Of a DNA stretch of 64,000 nt, positions 9,552-17,924 are shown piece by piece. The position numbers and the translations under genes are program-made. This stretch comes from Octadecabacter antarcticus 307. GTDB taxonomy: Bacteria; Pseudomonadota; Alphaproteobacteria; Rhodobacterales; Rhodobacteraceae. The notes under the pieces were generated by a model. It was not told where the DNA came from. It saw only the letters and a list, made by a program, of their open reading frames with translations, and did not search any database. The stretch's first letter is position 1. Every line of letters starts with the position of its first letter. The DNA lies in NCBI RefSeq assembly GCF_000155675.2, contig NC_020911.1, forward strand, positions 3,214,501 to 3,278,500. The letters are read 5' to 3'.

Positions 9552-10337
9552 TCAAAGACTCGCCCAGACGGGCAATGCAATGCCTGCAAGGATCAGCACG
9601 ACCCCCATCGGCTTGATGACAATATGCCCAACAGCGGGCAGTTTTTCCAAAATCATAAACAAAGTCGCAAGACCCATCCACGCAAGGTTCATCACCCCGC
9701 CAACGAACCCAAGCGCCATGAAACCCCAGCAACAGCCGACGCAGAACGCACCCAGGCCCAGCCCCATGCGCAGCCCACCACGAAATCCGGTTTTCCAATG
9801 GCCGATGAAATACATCATCGGGGAATGACAAACTCCGTGGCAAATTTCCTTGGCGCGACTGAATTGAAACAGCCCAACGACGACCAACAGGCCCGCCGCG
9901 ACCCACGGGCTGTGCGCGATGCCCAGCATATCCACCACGCCGCCGTATAACAGCGCCAGTTGAACGCCAGTGATTACGGCGCCAAAGACCACCCAGACAA
10001 CAAAATAGCCAAGCAACACGCCCAACCAGCCCGCCCGCGATCCATTGGCGCTAACGATCAGATCTTCGTAGGATCGCAGTGTCGGCACAAGCGTTGGCAG
10101 CATCATTGCCGCCATCATGATTGCCCACATCGCAAACAACGGCCCAAAATTGGCCATCGGCATATACATCGGCATGCGCGGGTCCATGGCGGCCATGGCC
10201 AGCCCCAAATCGCCCGGACGACCCAACAGGTCGACGTCCATATCGATCGCCATCATGAACATCACCGACCACGCCACAACAATCGCCGCGAAGAACGCGA
10301 TCCAAAGGGCCGATCTAATGTTGAAGATGGATAACAT
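9552..10337 (-). CDS. DUF2182 integral membrane protein
   Basis: The protein (261 aa) has about six to seven hydrophobic segments and is methionine-rich (MDPRMPMYMPMANFGPLF; WAIMMAAMMLPTLVPTL). A histidine/cysteine cluster KEICHGVCHSP and LGAFCVGCCWG suggest a metal-handling membrane protein, as described for DUF2182. It is the first gene of the run DUF2182-DUF1326-DinB-dmdA-acuI. Its start is only 63 bases from the divergent GntR regulator, with the double palindrome between them. The function is not known. Metal or thiol-metal delivery would be a guess from residues. Confidence 0.85.
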   Translation of the reverse strand: MLSIFNIRSALWIAFFAAIVVAWSVMFMMAIDMDVDLLGRPGDLGLAMAAMDPRMPMYMPMANFGPLFAMWAIMMAAMMLPTLVPTLRSYEDLIVSANGSRAGWLGVLLGYFVVWVVFGAVITGVQLALLYGGVVDMLGIAHSPWVAAGLLVVVGLFQFSRAKEICHGVCHSPMMYFIGHWKTGFRGGLRMGLGLGAFCVGCCWGFMALGFVGGVMNLAWMGLATLFMILEKLPAVGHIVIKPMGVVLILAGIALPVWASL

Positions 10338-10375
10338 TATCGCCCTCCCAAGCGACTCATTTCTTGCCTTTTAAA

Positions 10376-10399
10376 TGTCAGACATTTAATTGTCTGACA
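10376..10399. promoter_or_regulatory. double palindrome, likely GntR/FadR operator
   Basis: TGTCAGACA (10376-10384), six bases, TGTCTGACA (10391-10399). The two arms are reverse complements, and each arm is itself a 9-bp palindrome TGTCWGACA, so there are two sites 15 bases apart. The second ends one base before the ATG of the divergent GntR-family gene and lies about 39 bases upstream of the DUF2182 start. Binding by the adjacent regulator is inference; FadR-type proteins usually bind such short palindromes. Confidence 0.7.
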
Positions 10400-10400
10400 A

Positions 10401-11129
10401 ATGAAAAATGCACCTGACCTCTCCGCCCAGATCGCAAAATCCATCCGCGACGCAATTGTGTCCGGTGATTTGCCCGTCGATGAACGCCTCCCAAGCGAGG
10501 CTGAGCTGAGTGAGCAGTTCGCCGTGTCGCGCTCCACTGTCCGCGAGGCCCTTAAACGGCTCGCCGCACAAAGCCTGATCCGCACCCAGCGCGGCGCGAC
10601 GGGGGGGGCCTTCGTCAATCGGCTTACCTTCGAACAGGCTTATGGTCAGCAAATCACCACCTCGGCGCTGCTGTTGTCAATGAATGACGTTGATTTTGAC
10701 ACCGCCTGCGAAGCCCGTTTTGCGCTGGAACGCGCCTGTGCCCCGCTCTCGGCGCAACGCCGCACGGCAGACCACCTTGCCACGATGCGCGCTGAAATTA
10801 CCCGCCAGGCGCAGCCGGGCTTGTCAGATGAAAGCTTCTGCGCCTCCGACGTCGCGTTTCACCGTGCCTTGGTCGATGGCGCGGGCAATCCGGTCTTGTC
10901 CTACCAGCTTGCCGGCGCGATTGAAGCGATTGAACCGCTGATGAATATGATTACCTTTACGGCCCGCAGTCGCGATCACATCGTCGGGCTGCACACAGCG
11001 ATTGCCGACGCGCTTGCCGCAAAAGACGCGCCGCGTGTCGATAATTTGCTGGCGGACCTCGCGACCTATACCGCCCAACTTGGCCAATCCGTCGCGGATG
11101 CAAAAAAAGATGCCCCAAAAAGCAACTGA
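10401..11129 (+). CDS. FadR-subfamily GntR transcriptional regulator
   Basis: The protein (242 aa) has an N-terminal winged helix (LSAQIAKSIRDAIVSGDL... LPSEAELSEQFAVSRSTVREALKRLAAQ, residues 6-60). The C-terminal all-helical FCD domain has Asp/His positions suited to a metal and an organic acid effector (SDVAFHRALVDGAGNPV). It is divergent from the DUF2182-dmdA-acuI run. In other roseobacters a GntR gene lies beside dmdA. There is no Shine-Dalgarno: the ATG directly follows the operator palindrome, so the mRNA may be leaderless and self-repressed. Confidence 0.87.
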   Translation: MKNAPDLSAQIAKSIRDAIVSGDLPVDERLPSEAELSEQFAVSRSTVREALKRLAAQSLIRTQRGATGGAFVNRLTFEQAYGQQITTSALLLSMNDVDFDTACEARFALERACAPLSAQRRTADHLATMRAEITRQAQPGLSDESFCASDVAFHRALVDGAGNPVLSYQLAGAIEAIEPLMNMITFTARSRDHIVGLHTAIADALAAKDAPRVDNLLADLATYTAQLGQSVADAKKDAPKSN

Positions 11130-11171
11130 TCCAAACCTTTGCTCGTATACCAATTGAAGCAAGGAGAGATT

Positions 11172-11525
11172 ATGGACTACATCAACACCGCCATCGCCCT
11201 ACTGACCCTATTTTTAGGGCTCTTTGGATTTTTGGCACCGCGCTATACCGCCGAAGCACTGGACCTCGCGACCACCAAAACCACCATGGGTCTCAGTGAA
11301 TTGCGCGCTGGTAACGGCGGGTTGTTCGTCGCCTTGGGCCTGTATTGTGTGATCTTTGGCAATCCGATGGCCTATTTCATGCTTGGCGTGGCCTATTTCG
11401 GTGCAGGGTCCGGGCGATTGCTATCCATCGCCCTCGACAGCCCACCGCTAAAGAAAGTCCTGACCTTTTGGGCCTTTGAATGGGGCCCCGCCGTCTGGTT
11501 GATCTTGTACAACTGGCCCACCTAA
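11172..11525 (+). CDS. DUF4345-like small membrane protein
   Basis: The protein (117 aa) has four predicted membrane helices (about residues 4-22, 45-62, 67-85 and 94-112). It resembles small DUF4345-type proteins (FGFLAPRYTAEALDL, GLSELRAGNGGLFVALG). The start is the ATG at 11172 with AAGGAGAG seven bases before it. It lies 42 bases downstream of the GntR gene on the same strand and may be co-transcribed. No function is known for this family. Confidence 0.75.
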   Translation: MDYINTAIALLTLFLGLFGFLAPRYTAEALDLATTKTTMGLSELRAGNGGLFVALGLYCVIFGNPMAYFMLGVAYFGAGSGRLLSIALDSPPLKKVLTFWAFEWGPAVWLILYNWPT

Positions 11526-11537
11526 CGCACCTCTTTT

Positions 11538-11559
11538 GCTTCTTTGGTTTAAAAATACC
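11538..11559. repeat. dispersed intergenic repeat, copy 1
   Basis: GCTTCTTTGGTTTAAAAATACC just after the DUF4345-like gene, with near-identical sequence at 22925-22946 (C for T once). Both lie between convergent or terminating genes. It may be a short repeat tied to transcript ends. Confidence 0.5.
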
Positions 11560-11580
11560 TACTCACACCCTTTGCATCAG

Positions 11581-11955
11581 GCGCGCCGCTGCCCTATATA
11601 GAAGTTGTCCCTCGGGACTATGGATATAAACGCGCTTGCAATAAGCGGATCGGACCCGGGGGCGGTACCCGGCGTCTCCACCATCACGCCCTTCATTGGG
11701 CATGCCTTTAACGGGTAATGGCTCATTTGGCCGATATGGGGATGAAATAGGATCGACGAACGTCTAAAGAGGTTAGCTTTATCTCGGTGAGTTACCACCG
11801 TTATCGGTACATAAAAGCTAGTTGCAAATGACAACAATGCTCAGGTAGCACTCGCAGCGTAAGCTGTGCGTAATACCGAAACTTAAGTCCTTGCGCCTAG
11901 CAGCGTAAGGCGGGGCCCGCCGGAGCCTGGCAACAGAATCCGGCACCTTTACCCC
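11581..11955 (+). ncRNA. ssrA: permuted two-piece tmRNA
   Basis: Transfer-messenger RNA that frees stalled ribosomes. The gene is circularly permuted, as in alphaproteobacteria. The acceptor piece comes first and ends in CCA at 11681-11683. An intervening segment (about 11684-11737) follows, then the coding piece starting GGGGATG at 11738. GGGGATG pairs with CGTCTCC (11673-11679) to give a complete 7-bp acceptor stem with one G-U and one U-G pair. The resume codon is GCA at 11824, and the tag is ANDNNAQVALAA followed by TAA at 11860-11862. GC-rich helices at 11908-11950 close the coding piece. Exact outer ends are approximate. Confidence 0.9.
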
Positions 11956-11995
11956 CCCCCTATCAATTCGAACAAAACCGCGCCAAGCTGGCGTT

Positions 11996-12640
11996 ATGAA
12001 GACATTATTAAGCGCGTTCTGTCTGGCCGCCGCCCCCGCATGGGCCTGCGACACGGCCCTGTTGCTGACCATCGACGTCTCAAATTCCATCGACACCGTA
12101 GAATACAGATTGCAAGCGGACGGCATGGCCGACGCGGTGCTGGACGCCGAGGTATCAGAGGCGTTGATCAGCGGCCAAGTCGCAGTCGCCGTCATTCAGT
12201 GGTCCGGCGTGGGGCGCCAAGACCTGTCCATCCCGTGGCGCCAATTGCGCTCCGTGGCCGACGTGCAGACCTTTGCCGTAGATGCCCGCAAGATGCCACG
12301 CGCCTTCGTGCAGTCCGACACCGCCGTTGGTGATGCAATCTTGTTCGCGCTCGATCAATTCGCCGATGCGCCCAATTGCGGGCGCCAAGTCATTGATATC
12401 TCGGGCGATGGGCAACCAAACGCGGGCAGTGACACCCGCCTTGCCTCGCGCGCGGCAGAACGCCGCGGTGTGACCATCAACGCCATCGCAATTGAAAGCA
12501 TGGGTATCGCAATCACCACGTTCTTGAACCGCTCAGTTATCACCCGCGACGGGTTCGTCATCACTGCACGCCGCCACTTAGATTACCCCCGCGCGATCCG
12601 TGAAAAAATCCTGCGCGAAGTGTCGCGAATTTTTGGCTAA
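11996..12640 (+). CDS. DUF1194 (von Willebrand A-like) secreted protein
   Basis: The protein (214 aa) has a signal peptide (MKTLLSAFCLAAAPAWA, cleavage near residue 17). The vWA-like fold has the metal-site motif DVSNSID at about residues 26-32 and DISGDGQPNAG at about 132-142. DUF1194 proteins are exported vWA-like proteins common in Rhodobacterales, with no assigned ligand. It lies alone between ssrA and the convergent Lrp-type regulator, with nine bases between its stop and that gene's end. Confidence 0.85.
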   Translation: MKTLLSAFCLAAAPAWACDTALLLTIDVSNSIDTVEYRLQADGMADAVLDAEVSEALISGQVAVAVIQWSGVGRQDLSIPWRQLRSVADVQTFAVDARKMPRAFVQSDTAVGDAILFALDQFADAPNCGRQVIDISGDGQPNAGSDTRLASRAAERRGVTINAIAIESMGIAITTFLNRSVITRDGFVITARRHLDYPRAIREKILREVSRIFG

Positions 12641-12648
12641 CAAAATGA

Positions 12649-13107
12649 CTACAGCGGCAAAGCCACCGTCGATTTGATTTCTTCCATGCTCAGCAACGCG
12701 GTCACATTAAACACCCGCACTTCCGAAATCAGCGCCTGATAGAATACGTCATAGGCCCGCGCGTTCTGCACGCGAACTTTCAGGATGTAATCGATATCCC
12801 CTGCCAACCTATGGGCTTCTTGCACCTCGGGGCGATCCATCAAGGCTTTCAGGAACTTGGCTTGCCAATCTGCTTCGTGCTCCGACGTGCGGATCAGCAC
12901 AAAGAAACACGCTTCAAACCCCAGTGCGTCGGCATTCAGCATGACCGTCTGCTGGCCAATCACCCCCGCCTCACGCAACTTGCGAATCCGGTTCCAAACC
13001 GGGGTCTTTGACGACCCCACTTCTTTGGCAATTTCGTCCAAAGATTGCCCCGCATCGCGCTGCATGGCGCGTAGGATTTTCCGGTCCAGCTCATCTATCC
13101 GAACATC
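12649..13107 (-). CDS. Lrp/AsnC family transcriptional regulator
   Basis: The protein (152 aa) has an N-terminal winged helix (LDRKILRAMQRDAGQSLDEIAKEVGSS, residues 6-50) and a C-terminal RAM ligand-binding domain (residues 65-145). AGGAGAGG stands ahead of the ATG at 13107. It is divergent from the siroheme-sulfite reductase block, so it probably regulates sulfate assimilation, in the way Lrp-type regulators accompany this cluster in other roseobacters. The ligand is not predictable; an amino acid such as cysteine or O-acetylserine is a guess. Confidence 0.87.
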   Translation of the reverse strand, partial: DVRIDELDRKILRAMQRDAGQSLDEIAKEVGSSKTPVWNRIRKLREAGVIGQQTVMLNADALGFEACFFVLIRTSEHEADWQAKFLKALMDRPEVQEAHRLAGDIDYILKVRVQNARAYDVFYQALISEVRVFNVTALLSMEEIKSTVALPL

Positions 13108-13200
13108 CATTCGCTTTTTCCTCTCCTTGGGAAACATCTTGACTGATCTACGACATACGGCGAACACACGTCCCTTTCAAGCCAACATATGGCGCAATTG

Positions 13201-13217
13201 GTGGAATAATATTCTAC
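13201..13217. promoter_or_regulatory. candidate Lrp-type operator
   Basis: GTGGAAT-AAT-ATTCTAC, a 7-bp inverted repeat with one mismatch around a 3-bp A/T centre. It lies 31 bases before cysG and about 94 bases before the divergent Lrp gene. The size and the A/T-rich centre suit an Lrp/AsnC site. Binding is inference. Confidence 0.5.
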
Positions 13218-13247
13218 ATTGGGATCAAGCAATCGGGACTCATCGCT

Positions 13248-14678
13248 ATGAAACACTTCCCCATCTTCCTCGCCGTCGCAGGCCGCCGCATCGTTTTGGC
13301 GGGCGGTGGTGACGCGGCATTGGCCAAACTGCGCCTGCTCTTGAAGACCGAGGCAAAGCTGACAGTGATTGCCGTCAACGCGGCACCGGAAATCCATGCA
13401 TGGGCCGCTGACAAACGCCTGACCCTTCTAAGCCGTGCCATGGAACCGGGCGATACCATGTGCGCGTCGCTGTTTTACGCGGCACACGAAGACGCCAATG
13501 AAGACGCGCGCACTGCCGCCATCGCGCATCGTGACGGCGCCTTGGTTAATATCGTTGATAATCTGAACGACAGTCAGTTTATCACCCCCGCAATCGTTGA
13601 CCGTGATCCCGTCACCATCGCCATCGGCACCGAAGGTGCGGCCCCCGTGCTGGCCCGCGCAATCAAGAAAGACCTCGAAGACCGACTGCCTGCCTCGCTC
13701 GGCACCCTCGCGCGCATCGGCAAAGGTTTTCGCAAACTGGCCGAAAATCTGCCATTTGGCGCAGCGCGGCGCAACTTCTGGTCTGATTTCTACTTCAACG
13801 CGGGCCCCCGCGCCGTGACGCAAGGGACCGACGCGGTGAAAGAAACCCTCGACACCCTGCTCCGCGACCACCTGAACACGGACGCCAAACCCGGTCACAT
13901 CGACCTTGTCGGCGCGGGTCCCGGCGATCCTGATCTGTTGACACTAAAGGCGCGCAAAGCCTTAGATAAGGCTGACGTGGTCATTTATGACCGCCTCGTC
14001 ACCCCTGAAATTCTTGAACTGGCGCGGCGCGAAGCGATCATGATCGACGCGGGTAAGACAGGCTTTGGCAAAGCCATGGCACAGGACGACATCAACGCCC
14101 TGATCGTCGAACACGGCGGCAACGGCGCGCATGTGGTGCGCCTCAAGGCGGGCGACCCGACGGTGTTTGGCCGCCTCGATGAAGAACTCGACGCCATCAT
14201 ATCCGCGGGCCTATCCTACACCATCGTCCCCGGCATCACCGCCGCGTCCGCCGCCGTCGCGGGCATCGGCCAAAGCCTGACGCGGCGCGGTCGCAATTCG
14301 TCCGTGCGCTTCATCACCGGACACGACACCAAAGGCTACGCAGATCACGACTGGAAAGCACTGGCAGAAACCGGCCAAGTCGCCGCGATCTACATGGGCA
14401 AGAAATCGGCGCGTTTCATCCAAGGCCGCCTTTTGATGCACGGCGCGGACCCGATCACACCGGTCACTGTGATTGAAAACGTGTCGCGCCTCGATCAACG
14501 CGTCATCGCCACCACGTTAGGTGATCTTGAACCGACAATCACCGACGCAAAACTGTCCGGCCCCGCGCTGACGTTTCTTGGCCTCGCGCCCCGCGCCGCC
14601 ACATCGCAGCTGCACGCGCTGTGCACGCTTGGTGTACAAGATGTGCCACCCCAAATTACCGCTCAGGAGGCCCTTTAA
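13248..14678 (+). CDS. cysG: siroheme synthase (multifunctional)
   Basis: Converts uroporphyrinogen III to siroheme, the cofactor of sulfite reductase. The protein (476 aa) has an N-terminal precorrin-2 dehydrogenase/ferrochelatase (residues 1-200; NAD-binding GRRIVLAGGGDAALAKL). A C-terminal uroporphyrinogen-III C-methyltransferase follows (residues 215-470; DLVGAGPGDPDLLTLKA, VVRLKAGDPTVFGR, VPGITAASAA). It is the first gene of a block with DUF2849, cysI, cysH, DUF934 and ferredoxin reductase, which supplies cofactor where it is used. Confidence 0.93.
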   Translation: MKHFPIFLAVAGRRIVLAGGGDAALAKLRLLLKTEAKLTVIAVNAAPEIHAWAADKRLTLLSRAMEPGDTMCASLFYAAHEDANEDARTAAIAHRDGALVNIVDNLNDSQFITPAIVDRDPVTIAIGTEGAAPVLARAIKKDLEDRLPASLGTLARIGKGFRKLAENLPFGAARRNFWSDFYFNAGPRAVTQGTDAVKETLDTLLRDHLNTDAKPGHIDLVGAGPGDPDLLTLKARKALDKADVVIYDRLVTPEILELARREAIMIDAGKTGFGKAMAQDDINALIVEHGGNGAHVVRLKAGDPTVFGRLDEELDAIISAGLSYTIVPGITAASAAVAGIGQSLTRRGRNSSVRFITGHDTKGYADHDWKALAETGQVAAIYMGKKSARFIQGRLLMHGADPITPVTVIENVSRLDQRVIATTLGDLEPTITDAKLSGPALTFLGLAPRAATSQLHALCTLGVQDVPPQITAQEAL

Positions 14679-14679
14679 C

Positions 14680-14994
14680 ATGGCGCGCATTTTCACCCCA
14701 AAAGTCGTCACTGCAAACCGTCTTATGCAGGGTGATGCTGTCTGGCTCACGGCCAATGGCCACTGGTCAGACAACATTCGTGACGCTGAATTCATCACCG
14801 ACGAGGCGACCGCCGACCTGCGCATGATGGACGCCGACACGCAGGCACACCTGATTGCCGGCGTGTATCTGGCGGATGCTGTCATGGGCGACAACGGCCC
14901 CGAACCCACCCACTTTCGTGAAGACTTTCGCACGCGCGGCCCGTCCAATTATGCCCACGGAAAGCAAGTCGATAAGGTAGAAAACAATGTATAA
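14680..14994 (+). CDS. DUF2849 domain-containing protein
   Basis: Small soluble protein (104 aa; MARIFTPKVVTANRLMQGDAVWLT) with an acidic middle. It begins one base after the cysG stop, with CAGGAGG inside the cysG end, and overlaps the start of the sulfite reductase gene by eight bases. DUF2849 genes nearly always sit between cysG and cysI in alphaproteobacteria, so a helper role in sulfite reduction is likely. The function is not described to my knowledge. Confidence 0.85.
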   Translation: MARIFTPKVVTANRLMQGDAVWLTANGHWSDNIRDAEFITDEATADLRMMDADTQAHLIAGVYLADAVMGDNGPEPTHFREDFRTRGPSNYAHGKQVDKVENNV

Positions 14995-16651
14995 ATACAA
15001 TGACTTCGACGAAGGTTTCGTTCGGACACGCGTTGCCCAGTTTCGGGATCAGGTTGCGCGCCGCATCGACGGTTCCCTCACTGAAGACGAATTCAAACCG
15101 CTGCGTTTGATGAACGGTCTTTACCTGCAACTGCACGCCTACATGCTGCGCGTCGCAGTGCCATATGGCACGCTGAATTCGACACAAATGGACATGCTCG
15201 CACATCTGGCCGAAACCTATGACAAGGGCTATGGCCATTTCACGACCCGTCAAAACATCCAGTACAATTGGCCTGAATTAGGCGACGTGCCCGATATGCT
15301 GTCCGACCTCGCGGACGTCGGCATGCACGCTATCCAAACCTCTGGAAACACAATAAGAAATGTCACTGCAGATCATTTTGCAGGCGCCGCCGCAGACGAA
15401 ATCGCCGACCCACGTCCGGTCGCTGAATTGCTGCGCCAGTGGTCCACCGACCACCCAGAATTCCAGTTCCTGCCGCGCAAATTCAAGATCGCAATCACCG
15501 GATCACCCAACGACCGCGCAGTGACCAAAGCCCATGATATTGGCCTGCGCATGGTGATGCAGAATGGCGCTGCTGGCTATGAGGTCATCGTCGGTGGCGG
15601 TCTTGGCCGCACGCCAATGATCGGCAAGGTCATCACCGACTTCCTACCACAAGCGGATCTTCTGCCTTATGTCGAAGCGATAGTGTCTGTCTGGAACCGT
15701 CTTGGACGGCGCGACAACAAATATAAGGCCCGTATCAAGATCACCGTACACGAACACGGCATTGACGAAATCCGCCGCTTGGTGGACGCGCGGTTTGCGG
15801 AAATTCGACCTTCTTTCAGTGGTATAGACCAAGAAATTCTGACAGCGATCGCAGAACAATTCGCAGCACCTGCGTTCAAAATCGCCGACACAAAAGGCTA
15901 TGAGGCCGCGCGTATCGCAAACCCGGCGTTTCGGTCTTGGACCGATACGAACCTGACGCAACACCGCGCAGATGGCTACGCAATCGTCAGCATTTCCATC
16001 AAAAAACATGGCGCGACACCGGGCGATGCGACGGCAGATCAGATGCGCGTTATGGCCAATCTTGCCCGCACCTACGGTCACGATGAACTGCGCATCAGCC
16101 ACGAACAAAACGTCATCCTGCCCCACGTGCACAAATCTGACCTGCCAAAACTCTATACAGCTTTGCGCGCCGCTGACCTCGCCACGGCCAACATCGGCCT
16201 CGCGTCTGACATCATCGCCTGCCCCGGTATGGACTACTGCGCCTTGGCCACCGCGCGCTCAATCCCCGTGGCACAAGAGATCGCCATGCGGTTTGATGAA
16301 CTGAAGATCGAACACGACATCGGAGCGTTGAAGATCAAAATCTCAGGATGCATCAACGCCTGTGGCCATCATCATGTCGGTCACATTGGCATACTTGGCC
16401 TTGATCGCGCGGGTGTGGAAAACTACCAGATCACGCTTGGTGGTGATCACACTGAAACCGCCGCCGTCGGCGAACGCGCCGGACCGGGGTTCAGCGCAGA
16501 TGACATCGTGCCAGCGATCGAACGTCTGGTGCTGGGCTATATGGACCTGCGCAATAGCGCTGACGAGACATTCCTAGACGCCTACCGTCGCCTCGGCGTC
16601 GCCCCTTTCAAAGCAATTCTTTATCCACAGGAGAGAGCCAATGCCGCTTGA
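14987..16651 (+). CDS. cysI: assimilatory sulfite (nitrite/sulfite) reductase hemoprotein
   Basis: Six-electron reduction of sulfite to sulfide with siroheme and a [4Fe-4S] cluster. The protein (554 aa) has two repeated ferredoxin-like halves. The cluster/siroheme cysteines are visible in CPGMDYCALATARS (about residues 410-423) and CINACGHHHVGHIG (about 451-464), the C-x5-C and C-x3-C pattern. The context (cysG before, cysH after, ferredoxin reductase at the end) points to sulfite rather than nitrite, and to ferredoxin as donor. cysH starts 11 bases before its stop. Confidence 0.92.
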   Translation: MYKYNDFDEGFVRTRVAQFRDQVARRIDGSLTEDEFKPLRLMNGLYLQLHAYMLRVAVPYGTLNSTQMDMLAHLAETYDKGYGHFTTRQNIQYNWPELGDVPDMLSDLADVGMHAIQTSGNTIRNVTADHFAGAAADEIADPRPVAELLRQWSTDHPEFQFLPRKFKIAITGSPNDRAVTKAHDIGLRMVMQNGAAGYEVIVGGGLGRTPMIGKVITDFLPQADLLPYVEAIVSVWNRLGRRDNKYKARIKITVHEHGIDEIRRLVDARFAEIRPSFSGIDQEILTAIAEQFAAPAFKIADTKGYEAARIANPAFRSWTDTNLTQHRADGYAIVSISIKKHGATPGDATADQMRVMANLARTYGHDELRISHEQNVILPHVHKSDLPKLYTALRAADLATANIGLASDIIACPGMDYCALATARSIPVAQEIAMRFDELKIEHDIGALKIKISGCINACGHHHVGHIGILGLDRAGVENYQITLGGDHTETAAVGERAGPGFSADDIVPAIERLVLGYMDLRNSADETFLDAYRRLGVAPFKAILYPQERANAA

Positions 16652-17360
16652 TGGACAAACCCAAACGCTGAACCGTATCTACAAAGACCGTGATGCACAG
16701 GACGTGTTGGCCCATGCTTTAAGCAGCTTTGGCGACATGGCGCTGGTCAGTTCTTTCGGCGCAGAAAGCGTTGTTTTGCTGCACATGGCGGCGCAGATTG
16801 ACACGTCCGTGCCCGCGTTGTTCATTGACACGGAAATGCTGTTCGCCGAAACGCTCGACTATCAGCGCGACGTGGCGGCGACGCTCGGGCTGAGCAACGT
16901 GCAGGTCATCCGCGCCACGCGGGATGTATTGTTTGAACGCGACAACGAAAACCTGCTGCACCTGCATGACCCCGATGCCTGCTGTGCCTTGCGCAAAACC
17001 GAACCTTTGCAAAAGGCATTGCTTGGGTTTGACGGCTGGATTTCAGGGCGCAAACGCTATCAAGGGGGCGAGCGTCAGGCGTTGGACCTGTTTGAGGTCG
17101 ATCGACCGCTCGGTCGGATGCCACGGGTGAAGGTCAATCCGCTTGCGCGGTGGGACAGCGGTGATCTGCGCGATTATATCGCGACGCACAATCTGCCGCG
17201 TCACCCGCTGGTGGCAAAAGGGTTTCCAAGCGTCGGCTGCGCGCCCTGCACCACGCGAGTCGGGTCTGGCGAAAATGCCCGCGCGGGCCGTTGGCGCGAT
17301 CAGGGAAAGACTGAATGTGGGATTCATGTCCGTGATGGCGGCGCGCAGCGCAGCGCCTGA
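16641..17360 (+). CDS. cysH: adenylyl-sulfate / phosphoadenylyl-sulfate reductase
   Basis: Thioredoxin-dependent reduction of activated sulfate to sulfite. The protein (239 aa) has the P-loop-like SSFGAESVVLLH (about residues 33-44), cluster cysteines DACCALRK and GCAPCTT, and the C-terminal redox motif ECGIH. The paired Cys-Cys and CxxC ligands indicate the iron-sulfur type that prefers APS, so direct APS reduction is more likely than PAPS. It overlaps cysI by 11 bases. A GAGAGAGCC run precedes the ATG. Confidence 0.92.
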   Translation: MPLDGQTQTLNRIYKDRDAQDVLAHALSSFGDMALVSSFGAESVVLLHMAAQIDTSVPALFIDTEMLFAETLDYQRDVAATLGLSNVQVIRATRDVLFERDNENLLHLHDPDACCALRKTEPLQKALLGFDGWISGRKRYQGGERQALDLFEVDRPLGRMPRVKVNPLARWDSGDLRDYIATHNLPRHPLVAKGFPSVGCAPCTTRVGSGENARAGRWRDQGKTECGIHVRDGGAQRSA

Positions 17361-17415
17361 ATTTGAGTTATATTGGCCAAGATGAAGTTGAGCCGATGAA
17401 GAACAGGATTAAACG

Positions 17416-17832
17416 ATGAATGTACTTGTAACCGATGCTGGCTTTGCCGCCGATGACTGGACCACAGGTTTCGTGGCTGCGGCCGAGCGCGCTGCGAATG
17501 ATTGCAGCGCCGCCGCACTTGATCTGGCGTCCGATGCCGATCCTGCCGATCTGGTCGAGTGTTTGGAAAAGACCGCCATGATCCGCATCGATTTTCCCAG
17601 CTTTGCCGACGGGCGCGGGTTCACAATTGCAGCACAATTGCGCCACATGGGGTTTGTGGGCCGTCTGCGCGCGCGCGGCCATGTGATCGCCGACCAATAC
17701 GCCATGGCGCGGCGCGCGGGGTTTGACGAGGTCGAGATTTCAGATGATCTTGCGGCCCGCCAGCCAGAACCGCAATGGTTGGCACGCGCCGATTGGCGCG
17801 CCCATGATTATCAAGCGCGGCTGCGCGGCTAA
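17416..17832 (+). CDS. DUF934 domain-containing protein
   Basis: The protein (138 aa) belongs to the DUF934 family of sulfate-assimilation accessory proteins. Recognisable parts are IRIDFPSFADGRGFTIAAQL and GHVIADQYAMARRAGFDEV. DUF934 genes lie with cysI/cysH across proteobacteria, and the protein has been proposed to help the reductases. A copy of the GAGTT...CCAAGATGAA repeat lies just before it (17365-17386). The weak Shine-Dalgarno AACAGGATTAAACG precedes the ATG. Confidence 0.87.
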   Translation: MNVLVTDAGFAADDWTTGFVAAAERAANDCSAAALDLASDADPADLVECLEKTAMIRIDFPSFADGRGFTIAAQLRHMGFVGRLRARGHVIADQYAMARRAGFDEVEISDDLAARQPEPQWLARADWRAHDYQARLRG

Positions 17833-17862
17833 GTCGCAACATCGACCCTTTAACTGATCCAG

Positions 17863-17889
17863 ATCACAGCGTAATAATCACAGCGTAAC
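17863..17889. promoter_or_regulatory. 15-bp-phased direct repeat upstream of ferredoxin reductase
   Basis: ATCACAGCGTAA occurs at 17863-17874 and again at 17878-17889, in the gap between DUF934 and the ferredoxin-NADP reductase gene. A 15-base period between tandem sites could be a regulator binding array or part of a promoter. No regulator is assigned. Confidence 0.4.
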
Positions 17890-17924
17890 AAAGGGGCGCG
17901 AGCACAGGCTTGCGCCATAAACAC

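Noticed and set aside
11577..11837. Protein gene on the minus strand across the tmRNA
   Set aside because: The region is fully explained by the permuted tmRNA; the frame has no family or ribosome site.
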